From an uncultured Pseudomonadales bacterium (lineage in GTDB: Bacteria > Pseudomonadota > Gammaproteobacteria > Pseudomonadales > Azotimanducaceae): a DNA stretch of 64,000 bases. Within the stretch, counting starts at the first letter, position 1, and each line of letters begins with the position of its first letter. Shown here one piece after another: positions 51,526 through 61,533 of this stretch. Below the pieces are notes generated by a model, which was given only the letters and a program-made list of their open reading frames with translations, had not been told where the DNA came from and ran no database searches. Both the position numbers and the translations under genes were made by a program. The stretch lies in assembly GCA_951813295.1 (NCBI GenBank), contig CATOTI010000002.1:4226522-4290521 (forward strand). The letters are read 5' to 3'.

Positions 51526-51753
51526 GCGGTCATCGACGAAGACGGCAATTTCATTCGAGGGCGACCACGGCTCGGCGGTGCTCGGATCCGTGGGAAGGGG
51601 TTGTAGAGGGAGGGTAAGCGCGCGAGACCACCGATAACATGCCTCGACGAAAGCGCGTCGCAACTCCTCGTCAATCCTGATCTTGGTGGCCCGTCCGGCT
51701 CCTTTGATGTCCAGCGGGACACCTGGCGGCGATCATGGCCCTATTTTTTCGCG

Positions 51754-51881
51754 TTTTGCCCTGGTGCGCCTGCTGAATCTGCTCAAGACTGCGCGGCCTT
51801 GCGCGAGATTGCGCGGGTACTTTGTGGGAATGAGCGTTTCTATTGCAGAGACCTGTTTGCTGGGGACTGGGTGCACCGCCA
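51754..51881 (+). repeat. Dispersed repeat, 5' part (copy B)
   Basis: 128 bp matching 26344-26471 without indels (TTTTGCCCTGGTGCG to GTGCACCGCCA). The neighbouring 51526-51753 and 51882-52380 contain no gene I can recognise. The second interval should hold the promoter of the BREX operon. Confidence 0.75.
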
Positions 51882-52380
51882 TATGCGAGCGCAACGGTCT
51901 GACTTCGAAGCGATTTTTTCTCTCGATCATGGCGGACCACCAAAATGAACCAACAGCCGGCGATTTCCCGACGGGCATGCTGGTGGCACGATGCGGATCG
52001 AATCCTGCCATGAAGAGGATGGACGCTGGGCTTGGCGACTCACCGATGGTTCTATCCATTCGGGCGGTCGCCGCTACGATGTGCTCCGTCCGCCACTAGT
52101 AAACGCGATTGACTGATTGACGCAGCGCCTTGACTCACCCAGTCACGTAACTACCAAACGAGCCCACAAAGTTTGTGAAGCTGCGGCGCGCGTCAGCGTT
52201 CGATAGTCGTCCGCCGAGGAGATTCTTTCGGCTTGCTGCTCGGTTGGCGCCTTGGCAGGTTCTCCAGCAAACTACGGCCGTTGGCTTTGGTTACGCCTGA
52301 ACGCATTCGGATGCAAGCTCTTGCGTGGTTTGAAGAAAGGACCGTGGTCTGGTGGGTCTCCATCGGCTGGAGGAAGCGCT

Positions 52381-52896
52381 TTGGACCCCTTTATTCGCGC
52401 TGAAATCGAACGAGCCGTATCGGAAGCGGCCCTGGCACACCATCGCCTTGTGGTACTGGCCGGCGCTGAGCGGCCAATACCAACTAGGTTTGTTCGGACG
52501 ATTGCGCAAGACCGTCCGTGGCCCATAGTCAATGTCAACCTTTCGCTGAGTGAGCGACTCCTCGAGCTCACCCAGTCTCAAAGAACACGAAAAGCTGAGT
52601 CGATTCTCGCGGATATCGTGAAGGCCACGGGCGCCTCAATCGTCCTGCTCCATAATCTTGAGATGGTGTTTGCAGTCGACCTGAAGCTGGATCCGATTCG
52701 CTTGCTTCGTAAACTCTCACGAAATCGGACAATCGTGGCTATTTGGCCCGGCAGCCTCGAGAGTGGGCGGTTGGTCTACGCCCAAGCGAGCCATCCCGAA
52801 CACTATCGAGGTGCCGACTCGACGACGACCGTTATCGAAATCAGCCCAGAGCATGCGTTCGCACGGTCCGACAACTTCGATACAACCAAGGCCTAG
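52381..52896 (+). CDS. brxF: BREX type 3 protein BrxF with degenerate P-loop
   Basis: A 171-residue protein from a TTG start with a GGAGGA site 6 bp upstream. The frame opens to 52252, but the extra residues are not conserved-looking. IVNVNLSLSERLLELTQSQR, ADIVKATGASIVLLHNLEMVFAVDLKLDPIRLLRKLSRNRTIVAIWPG and VYAQASHPEHYR match the BrxF pattern. The position where the Walker A should be reads LVVLAGAERPIPTRFVR, lacking the GK(S/T), so nucleotide binding is doubtful. It is the first gene of the canonical type 3 order; brxC starts 10 bp later. Confidence 0.78.
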   Translation: MDPFIRAEIERAVSEAALAHHRLVVLAGAERPIPTRFVRTIAQDRPWPIVNVNLSLSERLLELTQSQRTRKAESILADIVKATGASIVLLHNLEMVFAVDLKLDPIRLLRKLSRNRTIVAIWPGSLESGRLVYAQASHPEHYRGADSTTTVIEISPEHAFARSDNFDTTKA

Positions 52897-52906
52897 CGAG
52901 GGCTTC

Positions 52907-55900
52907 ATGCGCTACAGCGATCTCATCCAATTCGAGCCCATCGAGACCGTCATCCAGCTTCGCGAAGCCGACGCGGAAGCGGAGGCGAAGCACCTCGTTG
53001 AGACGTTCGTCATCTCGGACCGCATGGCCGAGCAGCTGAACGACCTGGTGTTCCCGCAGCTTCAGTTCGAGAAGCCCGCTGACAGCAAGGGCCTCATGGT
53101 GGTCGGCAACTACGGCACCGGTAAGTCCCACCTGATGGCCATTATCTCCGCAGTGGCCGAGCGCGGTGATCTCGCGCCCCTTCTCTCGAACAGCGCCGCT
53201 GCGAGCGCCGCCGATGCCATCGCCGGCCGCTTCAAGGTGCTGCGCTACGAGATCGGCTCCACCACGATGACGCTCCGCGACATCGTTTGCGGCGAGCTCG
53301 AAGAGCAGCTTGCTGATCTCGGCGTAACCTACACGTTCCCCACCGCTGACAAGGTGTCGAACAACAAAGACGCCTTCCACGAAATGATGGCCGAGTTCGA
53401 GAAGGTGCATCCCGACCAGGGATTGCTCTTCGTACTCGACGAGCTTCTCGACTATCTCCGCAGCCGGAAGAATCAGGAGCTCGTGCTCGACCTGGGCTTC
53501 CTCCGCGAGGTCGGCGAAGTCTGCAAGAGCACGCGCTTTCGCTTCATGTCGGGCGTACAGGAGAGCTTGTTTGATAGCCCGAGCTTTCAGTTCGTCGCGG
53601 AGTCGCTTCGGCGCGTGAAGGACCGCTTCGAGCAGGTTCGCATTGCGCGAGAAGACGTGGCTTATGTCGTCGCTCAGCGCCTGCTTAAGAAGAGCCCGGA
53701 GCAAGAAGGCCAGATCCGAGAGCATCTGGAGCAGTTCTGTCCGCTCTACGGGACGATGAACGAGCGTCTCGATGAGTTCGTCCGTCTCTTTCCGGTACAT
53801 CCGGCGTATCTGGAGACTTTCGAACGCGTCACCGTGGCCGAGAAGCGCGAGGTCCTGAAGACCCTGAGCGTTGGGATCCGGAAGCTCGTCGAGCAAGACG
53901 TTCCCGCCGATGCGCCCGGCGTGATTGCCTACGACAGCTACTGGGAGAATCTGAAGGGGAATCCCTCGTTCCGCTCGGCGACCGAAATCCGCGAGGTGAT
54001 CGGCAAGAGCGATGTGCTCGAAGGCCGCATCGAGCAGGCCTTCACGCGCCCGCAGTACAAGCCTGTCGCTCTCCGCATTATTCATGCGCTCTCAGTCCAC
54101 CGGCTGACGACGGGCGACATCTTCGCGCACCTCGGGGCCACGGCTGAAGAGCTGCGCGATGACCTGTGCCTGATCCTTCCGCTCCCCGAGAAGGAAGCCG
54201 AGTTTCTGAAGACGATGGTCGAGACCGTCCTGAAGGAAATCCTGAAGACGGCCAGCGGTCAGTTCATCAGCTTCAACGCGGAGAACGGCCAGTACTACCT
54301 CGATCTCAAGAAGGACATCGACTTCGATTCGCTGATTGAGAAGCGCGCCGAGACGCTCAGCAACGATCAGCTCGACCACTACTACTTCGATGCGCTGCGG
54401 CGGGTGGTCCTCGAGGACCCTGACGCGCCCAAGTACGTGCCCGGATACAACATCTGGGAGCACGAGCTCGAATGGCGGGAACGCAAGGCGGGCAGGAGCG
54501 GATATCTCTTCTTCGGTGCGCCGAACGAACGCTCCACCGCGCAGCCTGAAAGGGACTTCTACCTCTATTTCCTGCAGCCCTACGAGCCTCCGTACTACAA
54601 GGACGAAAAGAAGGCCGACGAGGTCTTCTTCCGGCTGAAGGGGCGCGACGACGCCTTCGAGACGGCGCTCCGTCTCTACTCGGGCGCGCGTGAGCAGGCC
54701 ACGACGGCCTCGGGCAGCAACAAGAAGATCTACGAGGACAAGGCGCTCGATCAGCTCCGTGCGCTCACCACCTGGCTGCGCGAGCACATGACCACGTCGG
54801 TGGACGTGGTCTACCAGGGCAGGACGAAGAAGCTCGCCGATGTGCTGCGCGGAAAGGTCTCTGGCAGTGGCGGCCAGGCTTCCGTGCGAGATCTCGTCAA
54901 CACGGCTGGCTCGATCTGCCTGGCGCCCGAGTTCGAGAACCGGAGCCCCGACTATCCCGTCTTCAGCGTTCTGGTCACCCGCGCTAACCGCGAGCAGACG
55001 GCGCAAGAGGCACTGCGCTGGATCGCCGGCGGCGTCAAGAGCAAGGGCGGTACGTCGGTGCTCGATGCCTTGGAGCTGCTGGACGGAGATCAGCTGCGGC
55101 CGCGAAGTTCGCGGTACGCGAAGAACGTGACCGAGCTCCTGGGGAAGAGGAAGCAGGGGAAGGTTCTGAATCGCTCGGAGCTGGTGGACGAGCGGTATGG
55201 CGTCCCGTACTGGACCCGCTTCCGCCTCGAGCCCGAATTCCTGGCCGTGGTACTCGCCTCGCTGGTCCACAGTGGCGATCTCGTACTGAGCATCCCGGGC
55301 CGCAAGCTCGACGCCAGCGATGTGGACCAGCTCAACAGGCTCGGAATCGATGAGCTGGTGAACTTCAAGCACGTGGAGCGCCCCAAGGACCTGCCGGTGG
55401 CGCCGCTGCAAGAGCTGCTCGAGCTGCTCGGCATCGCCAAGGGCTTGATCGTGAACCCCGCTAGCCGCGAGGAGGCGGTTCAGCAGCTACAGACCGAGGT
55501 GGCCAAGCAAGTCGAACGGGTCGTGCTCGCCCAATCGAAGCTGCAGACGGGCCTCACCTTCTGGGGCAAGCCCATCCTCTCTGAGCCTGAGCAGGAAGAC
55601 TGGCGCAGCCGCCTTGGTGAGCTGAAGACCTTCCTCGAGTCGCTTCAGCCCTTCAACACCGTGGGGAAGCTCAAGAACTTCCCCCACGATGTGGACGCCG
55701 TGACGGCGCAGAAGGCGGGTCTGGCGCTCGTCCGTGAGGTGGACGGCCTGCTCGAGCTCGTGCAGCAGCTGAACCCGCAGACCTCCTATCTGGGGACTGC
55801 CGAGGCGGTTCTCTCCACCGACCACGCCTGGGTGGCTGGCGTGAAGGAGGCGCAGGGTGAGCTTCTCTCCAAGGTGGCAAGCCCCAAGCACCGTGCCGAT

Positions 55901-56629
55901 GCCAGCTTCCAGCGAACACTCGGCCAGCGCCTGGCTGAGCTGAAGGCGGCGTACCAGGATGCCTATCTGGCACTCCACAAGAAGGCACGGCTCAGCGCCA
56001 ACGAGGACAAGAAAAAGCAGAAGCTCACCAAAGATCCACGCCTCGCGCAGCTGCAGAAGCTGGCCGGCGTCGAGATGATGCCCAACCAGCAGCTCAAGGA
56101 CTTTCAGGACACGCTCTTCGATGGGCTCAAGACATGCTTTTCGGTGAGCAAGCAGGACCTCGAGGGCGCGCCGGTCTGCCCGCACTGCTCTTTCCGTCCG
56201 GTGGAAGAGCAGGCCCGCCTTCAGGGCACCAGTGGATCATCCTTGCTCGAGAATCTTGATGATCGTCTCGACACGCTCGTCCGTGACTGGACTCAGACGT
56301 TGCTCGAGAATCTCGAGGACCCGACGGTTTCCGCCAATCTAGAGCTGGTCACGGACTCAGATGGGAAATCCTCCCTCAACGACTTCCTGCTTGCGAAGGA
56401 GCTTCCGGAGCCGGTGGAGCCGGCCTTCATCAAGGCACTTCAGGAGGTGCTTCAGGGCCTCGAGCGAGTTGTACTGAGACTCGAAGACCTTGAGTCCGCC
56501 CTTTCAAAGGGAGGGCTACCTTGCGAACTCAAGCAGCTCAAGGCGCGATTCGAGGAGCATTTGAATTCCCTAACCAAGGGAAAAGATGCTTCAAGGGTGC
56601 GAATAGTCGTGGAGAAGGGCGATGGTTAG
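52907..56629 (+). CDS. brxC: BREX type 3 ATPase BrxC (DUF6079-type)
   Basis: A 1240-residue protein. The N-terminal AAA+ domain carries Walker A VVGNYGTGKSHLM (67-74 core) and Walker B LLFVLDELLDYL (about 173-184). Long helical regions follow, and near 1090 a CPHC pair. BrxC/PglY ATPases are essential for BREX exclusion of phage DNA, probably forming a large complex. I chose the ATG at 52907, with GAGG just upstream; the frame is open earlier inside brxF. Length is as expected. Two long minus-strand ORFs inside it are codon-bias shadows. Confidence 0.85.
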   Translation: MRYSDLIQFEPIETVIQLREADAEAEAKHLVETFVISDRMAEQLNDLVFPQLQFEKPADSKGLMVVGNYGTGKSHLMAIISAVAERGDLAPLLSNSAAASAADAIAGRFKVLRYEIGSTTMTLRDIVCGELEEQLADLGVTYTFPTADKVSNNKDAFHEMMAEFEKVHPDQGLLFVLDELLDYLRSRKNQELVLDLGFLREVGEVCKSTRFRFMSGVQESLFDSPSFQFVAESLRRVKDRFEQVRIAREDVAYVVAQRLLKKSPEQEGQIREHLEQFCPLYGTMNERLDEFVRLFPVHPAYLETFERVTVAEKREVLKTLSVGIRKLVEQDVPADAPGVIAYDSYWENLKGNPSFRSATEIREVIGKSDVLEGRIEQAFTRPQYKPVALRIIHALSVHRLTTGDIFAHLGATAEELRDDLCLILPLPEKEAEFLKTMVETVLKEILKTASGQFISFNAENGQYYLDLKKDIDFDSLIEKRAETLSNDQLDHYYFDALRRVVLEDPDAPKYVPGYNIWEHELEWRERKAGRSGYLFFGAPNERSTAQPERDFYLYFLQPYEPPYYKDEKKADEVFFRLKGRDDAFETALRLYSGAREQATTASGSNKKIYEDKALDQLRALTTWLREHMTTSVDVVYQGRTKKLADVLRGKVSGSGGQASVRDLVNTAGSICLAPEFENRSPDYPVFSVLVTRANREQTAQEALRWIAGGVKSKGGTSVLDALELLDGDQLRPRSSRYAKNVTELLGKRKQGKVLNRSELVDERYGVPYWTRFRLEPEFLAVVLASLVHSGDLVLSIPGRKLDASDVDQLNRLGIDELVNFKHVERPKDLPVAPLQELLELLGIAKGLIVNPASREEAVQQLQTEVAKQVERVVLAQSKLQTGLTFWGKPILSEPEQEDWRSRLGELKTFLESLQPFNTVGKLKNFPHDVDAVTAQKAGLALVREVDGLLELVQQLNPQTSYLGTAEAVLSTDHAWVAGVKEAQGELLSKVASPKHRADASFQRTLGQRLAELKAAYQDAYLALHKKARLSANEDKKKQKLTKDPRLAQLQKLAGVEMMPNQQLKDFQDTLFDGLKTCFSVSKQDLEGAPVCPHCSFRPVEEQARLQGTSGSSLLENLDDRLDTLVRDWTQTLLENLEDPTVSANLELVTDSDGKSSLNDFLLAKELPEPVEPAFIKALQEVLQGLERVVLRLEDLESALSKGGLPCELKQLKARFEEHLNSLTKGKDASRVRIVVEKGDG

Positions 56630-56752
56630 AAGAAACCCGACGCCTACACCAGGACACGACGGAAACCGAAGGCTCGAGGGCGCGCTTGCTGCTGTCAGGC
56701 AGAGCAATGGCCGGACGACGGCTCGCTTGACCCTGGGCCGCTGAGGACTGCG

Positions 56753-58675
56753 ATGCTCGAGGCAAACGCCGATCAGTGGCCGCTACGCCGCGGAAGCCTC
56801 ATTTACCCGACGCCAGTCGCGATCGCTTGCGGCCGTGTGCTCCGCGCACGGAGTGCCACCGAGCGAGTAGGGGCCTGCCTCAAAGCAGCAGAGGTCCTTG
56901 CCCGGTACCTCGCTGCGCTCGCCGTCGCGTCATATGCGGCGAGAGAGGGTGATGGCAAAGGCGAGCTCAGCGAGCTGAACGGAAACCTCTCGTTCGGTCA
57001 TTTCTTGACAACTGTACAAGAGGTGGCGTCGACAAATGAGCAGCATCCTGCTGCGCCGCTGTTCGCGGAAGGGTTCAAGAAGACCAAGCGCAATGTAGAG
57101 CTATTTCGCGGCAAGACGGACGCCGCACTGGTAGCGCTCCTCGAGCTGCGCAACGAGCTTGGGCACGAACTTAGGAACCTCGACGAGGCCAAAGCGGCAA
57201 CGATCGAGGCGACCGAGCCCCCGCTTCCTCGACTGCTGGATGCGCTGGAAGGCGTCGAAGCCCTGCTGTCCAAGCCGCTGTTCGTTGTTGAGAGCCAAGA
57301 GTGGACTCGCGAAGGTCTCGTCATTCGTCGTCTGCTCTTGATGGGCGAGTCGTCGGATCCCACCCCGACATTCATAAGAGTTAACCAAGACGCAGGGGTT
57401 GAGTTCAGAGACGTGCCGTATGTCGCGATCAACGCCGCCTGTCTGAGGCTGCCGCCCTGGCTACTGTGGGGAATCGACGAAAGGCGGCAGAACTTCGCTC
57501 TTCTCTTCCTCGACTCAGTGGAGCAAGTACGAGCGCGCTACTGCACCCTCGACGGGACCGAGCAGCACCGAAACGGCGGAATTGTGGAAACGATCCGCGA
57601 GCTATGTGCCGGCGCCCACCGGGCCCCGGACACAGTGAGGCTGCTGGACGGCCGACACCTCGCACGGGAGTGGGCCGGCGCCCGGGAGCGCATCGAAGAG
57701 GGCGGGAGACGCGAGGAAGGCCTCGTCGACTGGCATGCCTTCGACCCTCAGACGATCTCGTGGTTCGCGGGGCTACTGGAGCCCGAAACTGCGGATGCCC
57801 AGGCGACCATCCGTGACCGACTGCTCGACGGCCGATTCTATGTCGAACCAGATGAGCTGCGTCAGCTTCGGGTCCTGTTCGGACGGCCCGCTGTTGTCCG
57901 GTCCGAGCTTCAACGAGACATGCTCGACATTCGAGTCATAGATCCGATCACAGATCGGCCGTCTCAGCGGGAACTCATCGAGTCCGCGAACCTTATCGAG
58001 GCGTTGACGCGTGCCGTCGCCTTTTTCGCCACGCAGACAGGTATGGGGAAGGTCGCACCAGAGGACCTGAGGAAAGTGGAGGGATCGCTCGACTACATCA
58101 CCCTCCGGGAGATTTTCGTGAACCAGGCCGTGCACCAGGACTACCAGGATTCGAGCGCGGCGGGCCAGATCGAGATTCACTCGAGCAAGGTGACCGTGTT
58201 CAATACAGGCTACTCGCTGGTCGCTCCCGAGAGGCTTCTGGGCGGCGGCAAGAGCCAGTCTCGCAACCCACTGATTGCGCGCGCGCTGCGCTCGATCGGC
58301 TTTGCGGAGATCGCAGGCTCCGGCATTCGCGCGGTACACCGCGCGTGTCAACAAGCGAGAAGGAAAGCGCCCGCTTTCGAGAGCGACAGAGCCGCGAACA
58401 CCTTCGCGCTGACGCTCGACTGGTCTGAAGTGCCCACGGACTTCGATACCTACTGGCAGACGCTTGTCGGAGCACAGTTGACGAAGCATCAAGCAGCGGT
58501 GCTCAACGCCATCGCGGAGGCCTCGAGCATCACGATCGCCACTATCGAGACCTCGACCGGACTCGACCCAGAGGATGTCATCGAGGCGCTCGATTTTCTC
58601 GTCATGCAGGTTCTCGTCGAGCAAGACGAGTCAAACTACCGGCTTGCGCAGCACCTCAGGGAGAAGCTGGGATGA
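56753..58675 (+). CDS. GHKL/RecG-C-type ATP-binding protein inserted in the BREX operon
   Basis: A 640-residue protein. The N-terminal half is helical (KAAEVLARYLAALAVASYAAR, LRNELGHELRNLDEAKAAT), recalling DUF4145-like or HEPN-like helical domains, but no RxxxxH site is clear. The second half has a GHKL-like fold: LREIFVNQAVHQDYQDSSAAGQIEIHSSKVTVFNTGYSLV and a glycine loop AEIAGSGIRAVHRACQQAR, and it ends with a winged-helix region. No AlbA_2 block is visible at the start, unlike the two related genes in this window. It lies between brxC and pglXI and overlaps the latter by 4 bp, so it is co-expressed with BREX. Role unknown. Confidence 0.7.
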   Translation: MLEANADQWPLRRGSLIYPTPVAIACGRVLRARSATERVGACLKAAEVLARYLAALAVASYAAREGDGKGELSELNGNLSFGHFLTTVQEVASTNEQHPAAPLFAEGFKKTKRNVELFRGKTDAALVALLELRNELGHELRNLDEAKAATIEATEPPLPRLLDALEGVEALLSKPLFVVESQEWTREGLVIRRLLLMGESSDPTPTFIRVNQDAGVEFRDVPYVAINAACLRLPPWLLWGIDERRQNFALLFLDSVEQVRARYCTLDGTEQHRNGGIVETIRELCAGAHRAPDTVRLLDGRHLAREWAGARERIEEGGRREEGLVDWHAFDPQTISWFAGLLEPETADAQATIRDRLLDGRFYVEPDELRQLRVLFGRPAVVRSELQRDMLDIRVIDPITDRPSQRELIESANLIEALTRAVAFFATQTGMGKVAPEDLRKVEGSLDYITLREIFVNQAVHQDYQDSSAAGQIEIHSSKVTVFNTGYSLVAPERLLGGGKSQSRNPLIARALRSIGFAEIAGSGIRAVHRACQQARRKAPAFESDRAANTFALTLDWSEVPTDFDTYWQTLVGAQLTKHQAAVLNAIAEASSITIATIETSTGLDPEDVIEALDFLVMQVLVEQDESNYRLAQHLREKLG

Positions 58676-61461
58676 GCGATCAAGGGAATCTCGACCTGGC
58701 AGCGCCTCATCCGGCGAGTGGCTCCGTTGAGTGCCTGGGAGAGACCTTCGAGAACGACGATGCACGTCGCGCCCATTTCATCGAGTTGCTTCGCGAGAAG
58801 CTTCGGGACCCCGAGTTCCGGGCGACCCCCGGGTTTCCGGAGGGATCCGACGACGCGATCCTCCAGATGTCCGACCCGCCGTATTTCACCGCCTGCCCAA
58901 ACCCCTTCTTGGAGGAGTTCGCCCGGATCTACGGGAAGCCTTACGACCCTGAGGAGCACTATGAACGCGAGCCGTTCGCTGTAGACGTCAGCGTCGGAAA
59001 GACCGACCAACTCTACAAGGCGCACGGGTACCACACCAAGGTCCCACATCTTGCCATTGCCCCGTCCATCCTTCACTACACGCAGCCGGGGGACCTTGTC
59101 CTCGATGGATTCTGCGGCTCTGGGATGACAGGTGTCGCCGCGCAGTGGTGCGGCACCGCACCCCGTAGCTACCGGAAGCAGCTCGAGGCGGACTGGAAGG
59201 CTGTCGGTGACGCAAAGCCAGAATGGGGCACGCGCCGGGTTGTGCTCAACGATCTGGGCCCGGCCGCGTCTTTCATCGCGGCCGGATACAACCTGCCCTT
59301 CGATGTGGCCCAGTTCGAGAAGGAGGCGCAGCGCATCCTGAACGAGGTCGACGAGGAGCTCGGCTGGATGTACGAGGTGCTCCACACCGATGGCGAGACG
59401 AAGGGGCGGATCAACTACACGGTTTGGAGCGAGGTCTTTTCCTGCCCCGACTGTACCGGCGAGGTGAATTTCCTAGAGGAAGCGCTTGACCGGGAGAGCA
59501 AGAAGACGAAGAGCGGGTTTCCTTGCCCGCACTGTAAGGCCGAGCTCACGAAGAAGCGTCTGGACAGGTTCTATGTGACCCTGTCGGACGGGATTACAGG
59601 ACGGAGCTACAAGGTTCCCAAGCGCCTGCCCTTGATTGTCAACTACAACGTCGGCTCAGTTACGCACGAGCGCCCACCGACGGAGGATGACCTCGAGACG
59701 CTGTCGAAGATCGACCACTTGCAGCTACCTCCAGAGGTGCCGACCTCGGAGCTTCCGTACATGCACATGACGCACGAGCGCGCGCGAATGGACACGGCTG
59801 GAGTCACGCATGTGCATCATTTTTTTCTCCCCCGTGCAGTTCATGCTCTGGCCGCTTTGTGGCGTAAGGCTCACGCAGTTTCGGACGGGAGCACGCGCCG
59901 CATCCTTGTGTGGTTCGTCGAGCAAGCGATTTGGGGGATGTCAGTTCTCGCGCGGTATGCGCCCACACACTACTCTCAGGTTAATCAGTATCTGAATGGC
60001 GTCTACTACGTCGGCTCCCAGATCGTCGACGTGAGTCCTTGGTACATCCTCTACGATGAGGCAAGGCGGACTTCGAAGCTGCCTCGACTCGTCAAAGCGT
60101 TCACTCCGATGCCGGCGGCGAGAGGAGCCGCAATAGTGCAGGTCGGAGACTGCGCCTCGGTTCCGATCCCCGACAAGACCATCGACTATATCTTTACCGA
60201 CCCGCCGTTCGGGGAGAACATCTACTACGCCGACCTGAATTTTCTAGTCGAAGCGTGGCACGGCGTGATGACTGCGCCGGCCAACGAGGCGATCGTTGAT
60301 CAGGCCAAGAAGAAGGGCGTTCACGAATACCAGGAGCTGATGCGGCGATGCTTTGAGGAGTACCACCGCGTTCTCAAGCCCGGCCGCTGGTTGACGGTGG
60401 TGTTCAGCAACTCGAGCAACGGAATCTGGCGTGCGATTCAGGAGGCGATGGGCACCGCGGGTTTCGTTGTTGCGGATGTACGAACGCTTGACAAGAAGCA
60501 GGGTTCGTATCGCCAGGTGACTAGCTCCGCGGTGAAGCAGGATCTCGTTATCTCGGCCTACAAGCCCACCGAAGCACTATCGCATCGCTTCGAACTGGGC
60601 GAGGCGACAGCAGAAGGGGCTTGGGCGTTCGTGAAGGAACACCTGGGCAACGTGCCCGTGTTCGTTGGTCGCGCGGGCGAGTGCGAGGTTGTCGCCGAGC
60701 GCACGGCGCAGATGCTGCTCGACCGCATGATCGCGTTCCATGTACAACGGGGCGTGACCGTGCCGCTCTCCGGCCCCGATTTCCTTCGGGAGCTCTCGCG
60801 GCAGTTCCCGGAGCGGGACGGAATGTACTTCCTATCCGACCAAGTTGCAGAGTATGACCGCAGTCGCACGAGCGTTGGCACGCTTCGGCAGCTCAGCCTC
60901 TTCGTCAACGACGAGGCGAGCGCCATCCAGTGGGTGCGTCAGCGACTTCAGGAAAAACCTCAGAGCTTCCAGGATCTCCAGCCACAGTTCATGCGCGAGC
61001 TGCAGGCATGGGCGAAGCACGAAGTGACCGTCGAGCTCAAAGTCATCCTCGACCAGGGGTTCCTCTGCTACGACGGGAAAGGCCCGGTTCCGAGCCAGAT
61101 TCACCGATACCTCTCGAGCAACTTCAAGAACCTTCGCAAACTTGAGAAGGAGGACTCGCGCCTTGTCGAGAAGGCGCGGGATCGTTGGTACGTACCGGAT
61201 CCGAACAAGCAGGTCGAGCGGGAACTAGTGCGCGAGAAGGCTCTCCTCAAGGAGTTCGAGGAGTACCGGAACATTCCAAAGCGCAAGATCAAGGAACTCC
61301 GCACTGAGGCTGTACGCGCAGGGTTCAAGCGCTGCTACGACGAGCAGGAGTACCAGACTATCGTTGATGTGGCGGCCAAGATGCCGGAGCAAGTCATTCA
61401 GGAGGATGAAAAGCTGCTGATGTACTACGACGTGGCAGCCACCCGGCTTGGCAAGGACTGA
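58672..61461 (+). CDS. pglXI: BREX type 3 adenine-type DNA methyltransferase PglXI
   Basis: A 929-residue methyltransferase. AdoMet motif I is VLDGFCGSGMTGVAA (core 145-154); the catalytic motif is DPPF at about 510-513 (IFTDPPFGENIYYADL). Between them two Cys pairs, CPDC and CPHC (about 258 and 285), form a zinc ribbon. The C-terminal third (VERELVREKALLKEFEEYRN, IKELRTEAVRAGFKRCY) is probably target-binding. It modifies host DNA so that BREX spares it. Its ATG overlaps the previous stop. Order and family match type 3 BREX, distinct from PglX of type 1. Confidence 0.82.
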   Translation: MSDQGNLDLAAPHPASGSVECLGETFENDDARRAHFIELLREKLRDPEFRATPGFPEGSDDAILQMSDPPYFTACPNPFLEEFARIYGKPYDPEEHYEREPFAVDVSVGKTDQLYKAHGYHTKVPHLAIAPSILHYTQPGDLVLDGFCGSGMTGVAAQWCGTAPRSYRKQLEADWKAVGDAKPEWGTRRVVLNDLGPAASFIAAGYNLPFDVAQFEKEAQRILNEVDEELGWMYEVLHTDGETKGRINYTVWSEVFSCPDCTGEVNFLEEALDRESKKTKSGFPCPHCKAELTKKRLDRFYVTLSDGITGRSYKVPKRLPLIVNYNVGSVTHERPPTEDDLETLSKIDHLQLPPEVPTSELPYMHMTHERARMDTAGVTHVHHFFLPRAVHALAALWRKAHAVSDGSTRRILVWFVEQAIWGMSVLARYAPTHYSQVNQYLNGVYYVGSQIVDVSPWYILYDEARRTSKLPRLVKAFTPMPAARGAAIVQVGDCASVPIPDKTIDYIFTDPPFGENIYYADLNFLVEAWHGVMTAPANEAIVDQAKKKGVHEYQELMRRCFEEYHRVLKPGRWLTVVFSNSSNGIWRAIQEAMGTAGFVVADVRTLDKKQGSYRQVTSSAVKQDLVISAYKPTEALSHRFELGEATAEGAWAFVKEHLGNVPVFVGRAGECEVVAERTAQMLLDRMIAFHVQRGVTVPLSGPDFLRELSRQFPERDGMYFLSDQVAEYDRSRTSVGTLRQLSLFVNDEASAIQWVRQRLQEKPQSFQDLQPQFMRELQAWAKHEVTVELKVILDQGFLCYDGKGPVPSQIHRYLSSNFKNLRKLEKEDSRLVEKARDRWYVPDPNKQVERELVREKALLKEFEEYRNIPKRKIKELRTEAVRAGFKRCYDEQEYQTIVDVAAKMPEQVIQEDEKLLMYYDVAATRLGKD

Positions 61462-61533
61462 CTAAGTCCACACGAAATTTGGAGCGGTAGAGATGCGTGC
61501 GCGCCAGGCTTGGTACTTCCGTAGACTCACGAC

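Noticed and set aside
51265..51663. 133-codon N-terminal extension of the lipoprotein
   Set aside because: The signal peptide and lipobox begin at 51264, and the extension lies over the protease P-domain relic.
52841..55411. Two long minus-strand ORFs (414 and 439 codons) inside brxC
   Set aside because: They are antisense shadows of a high-GC gene; translations are leucine/arginine-rich with no motifs, while brxC has Walker A and B on the plus strand.
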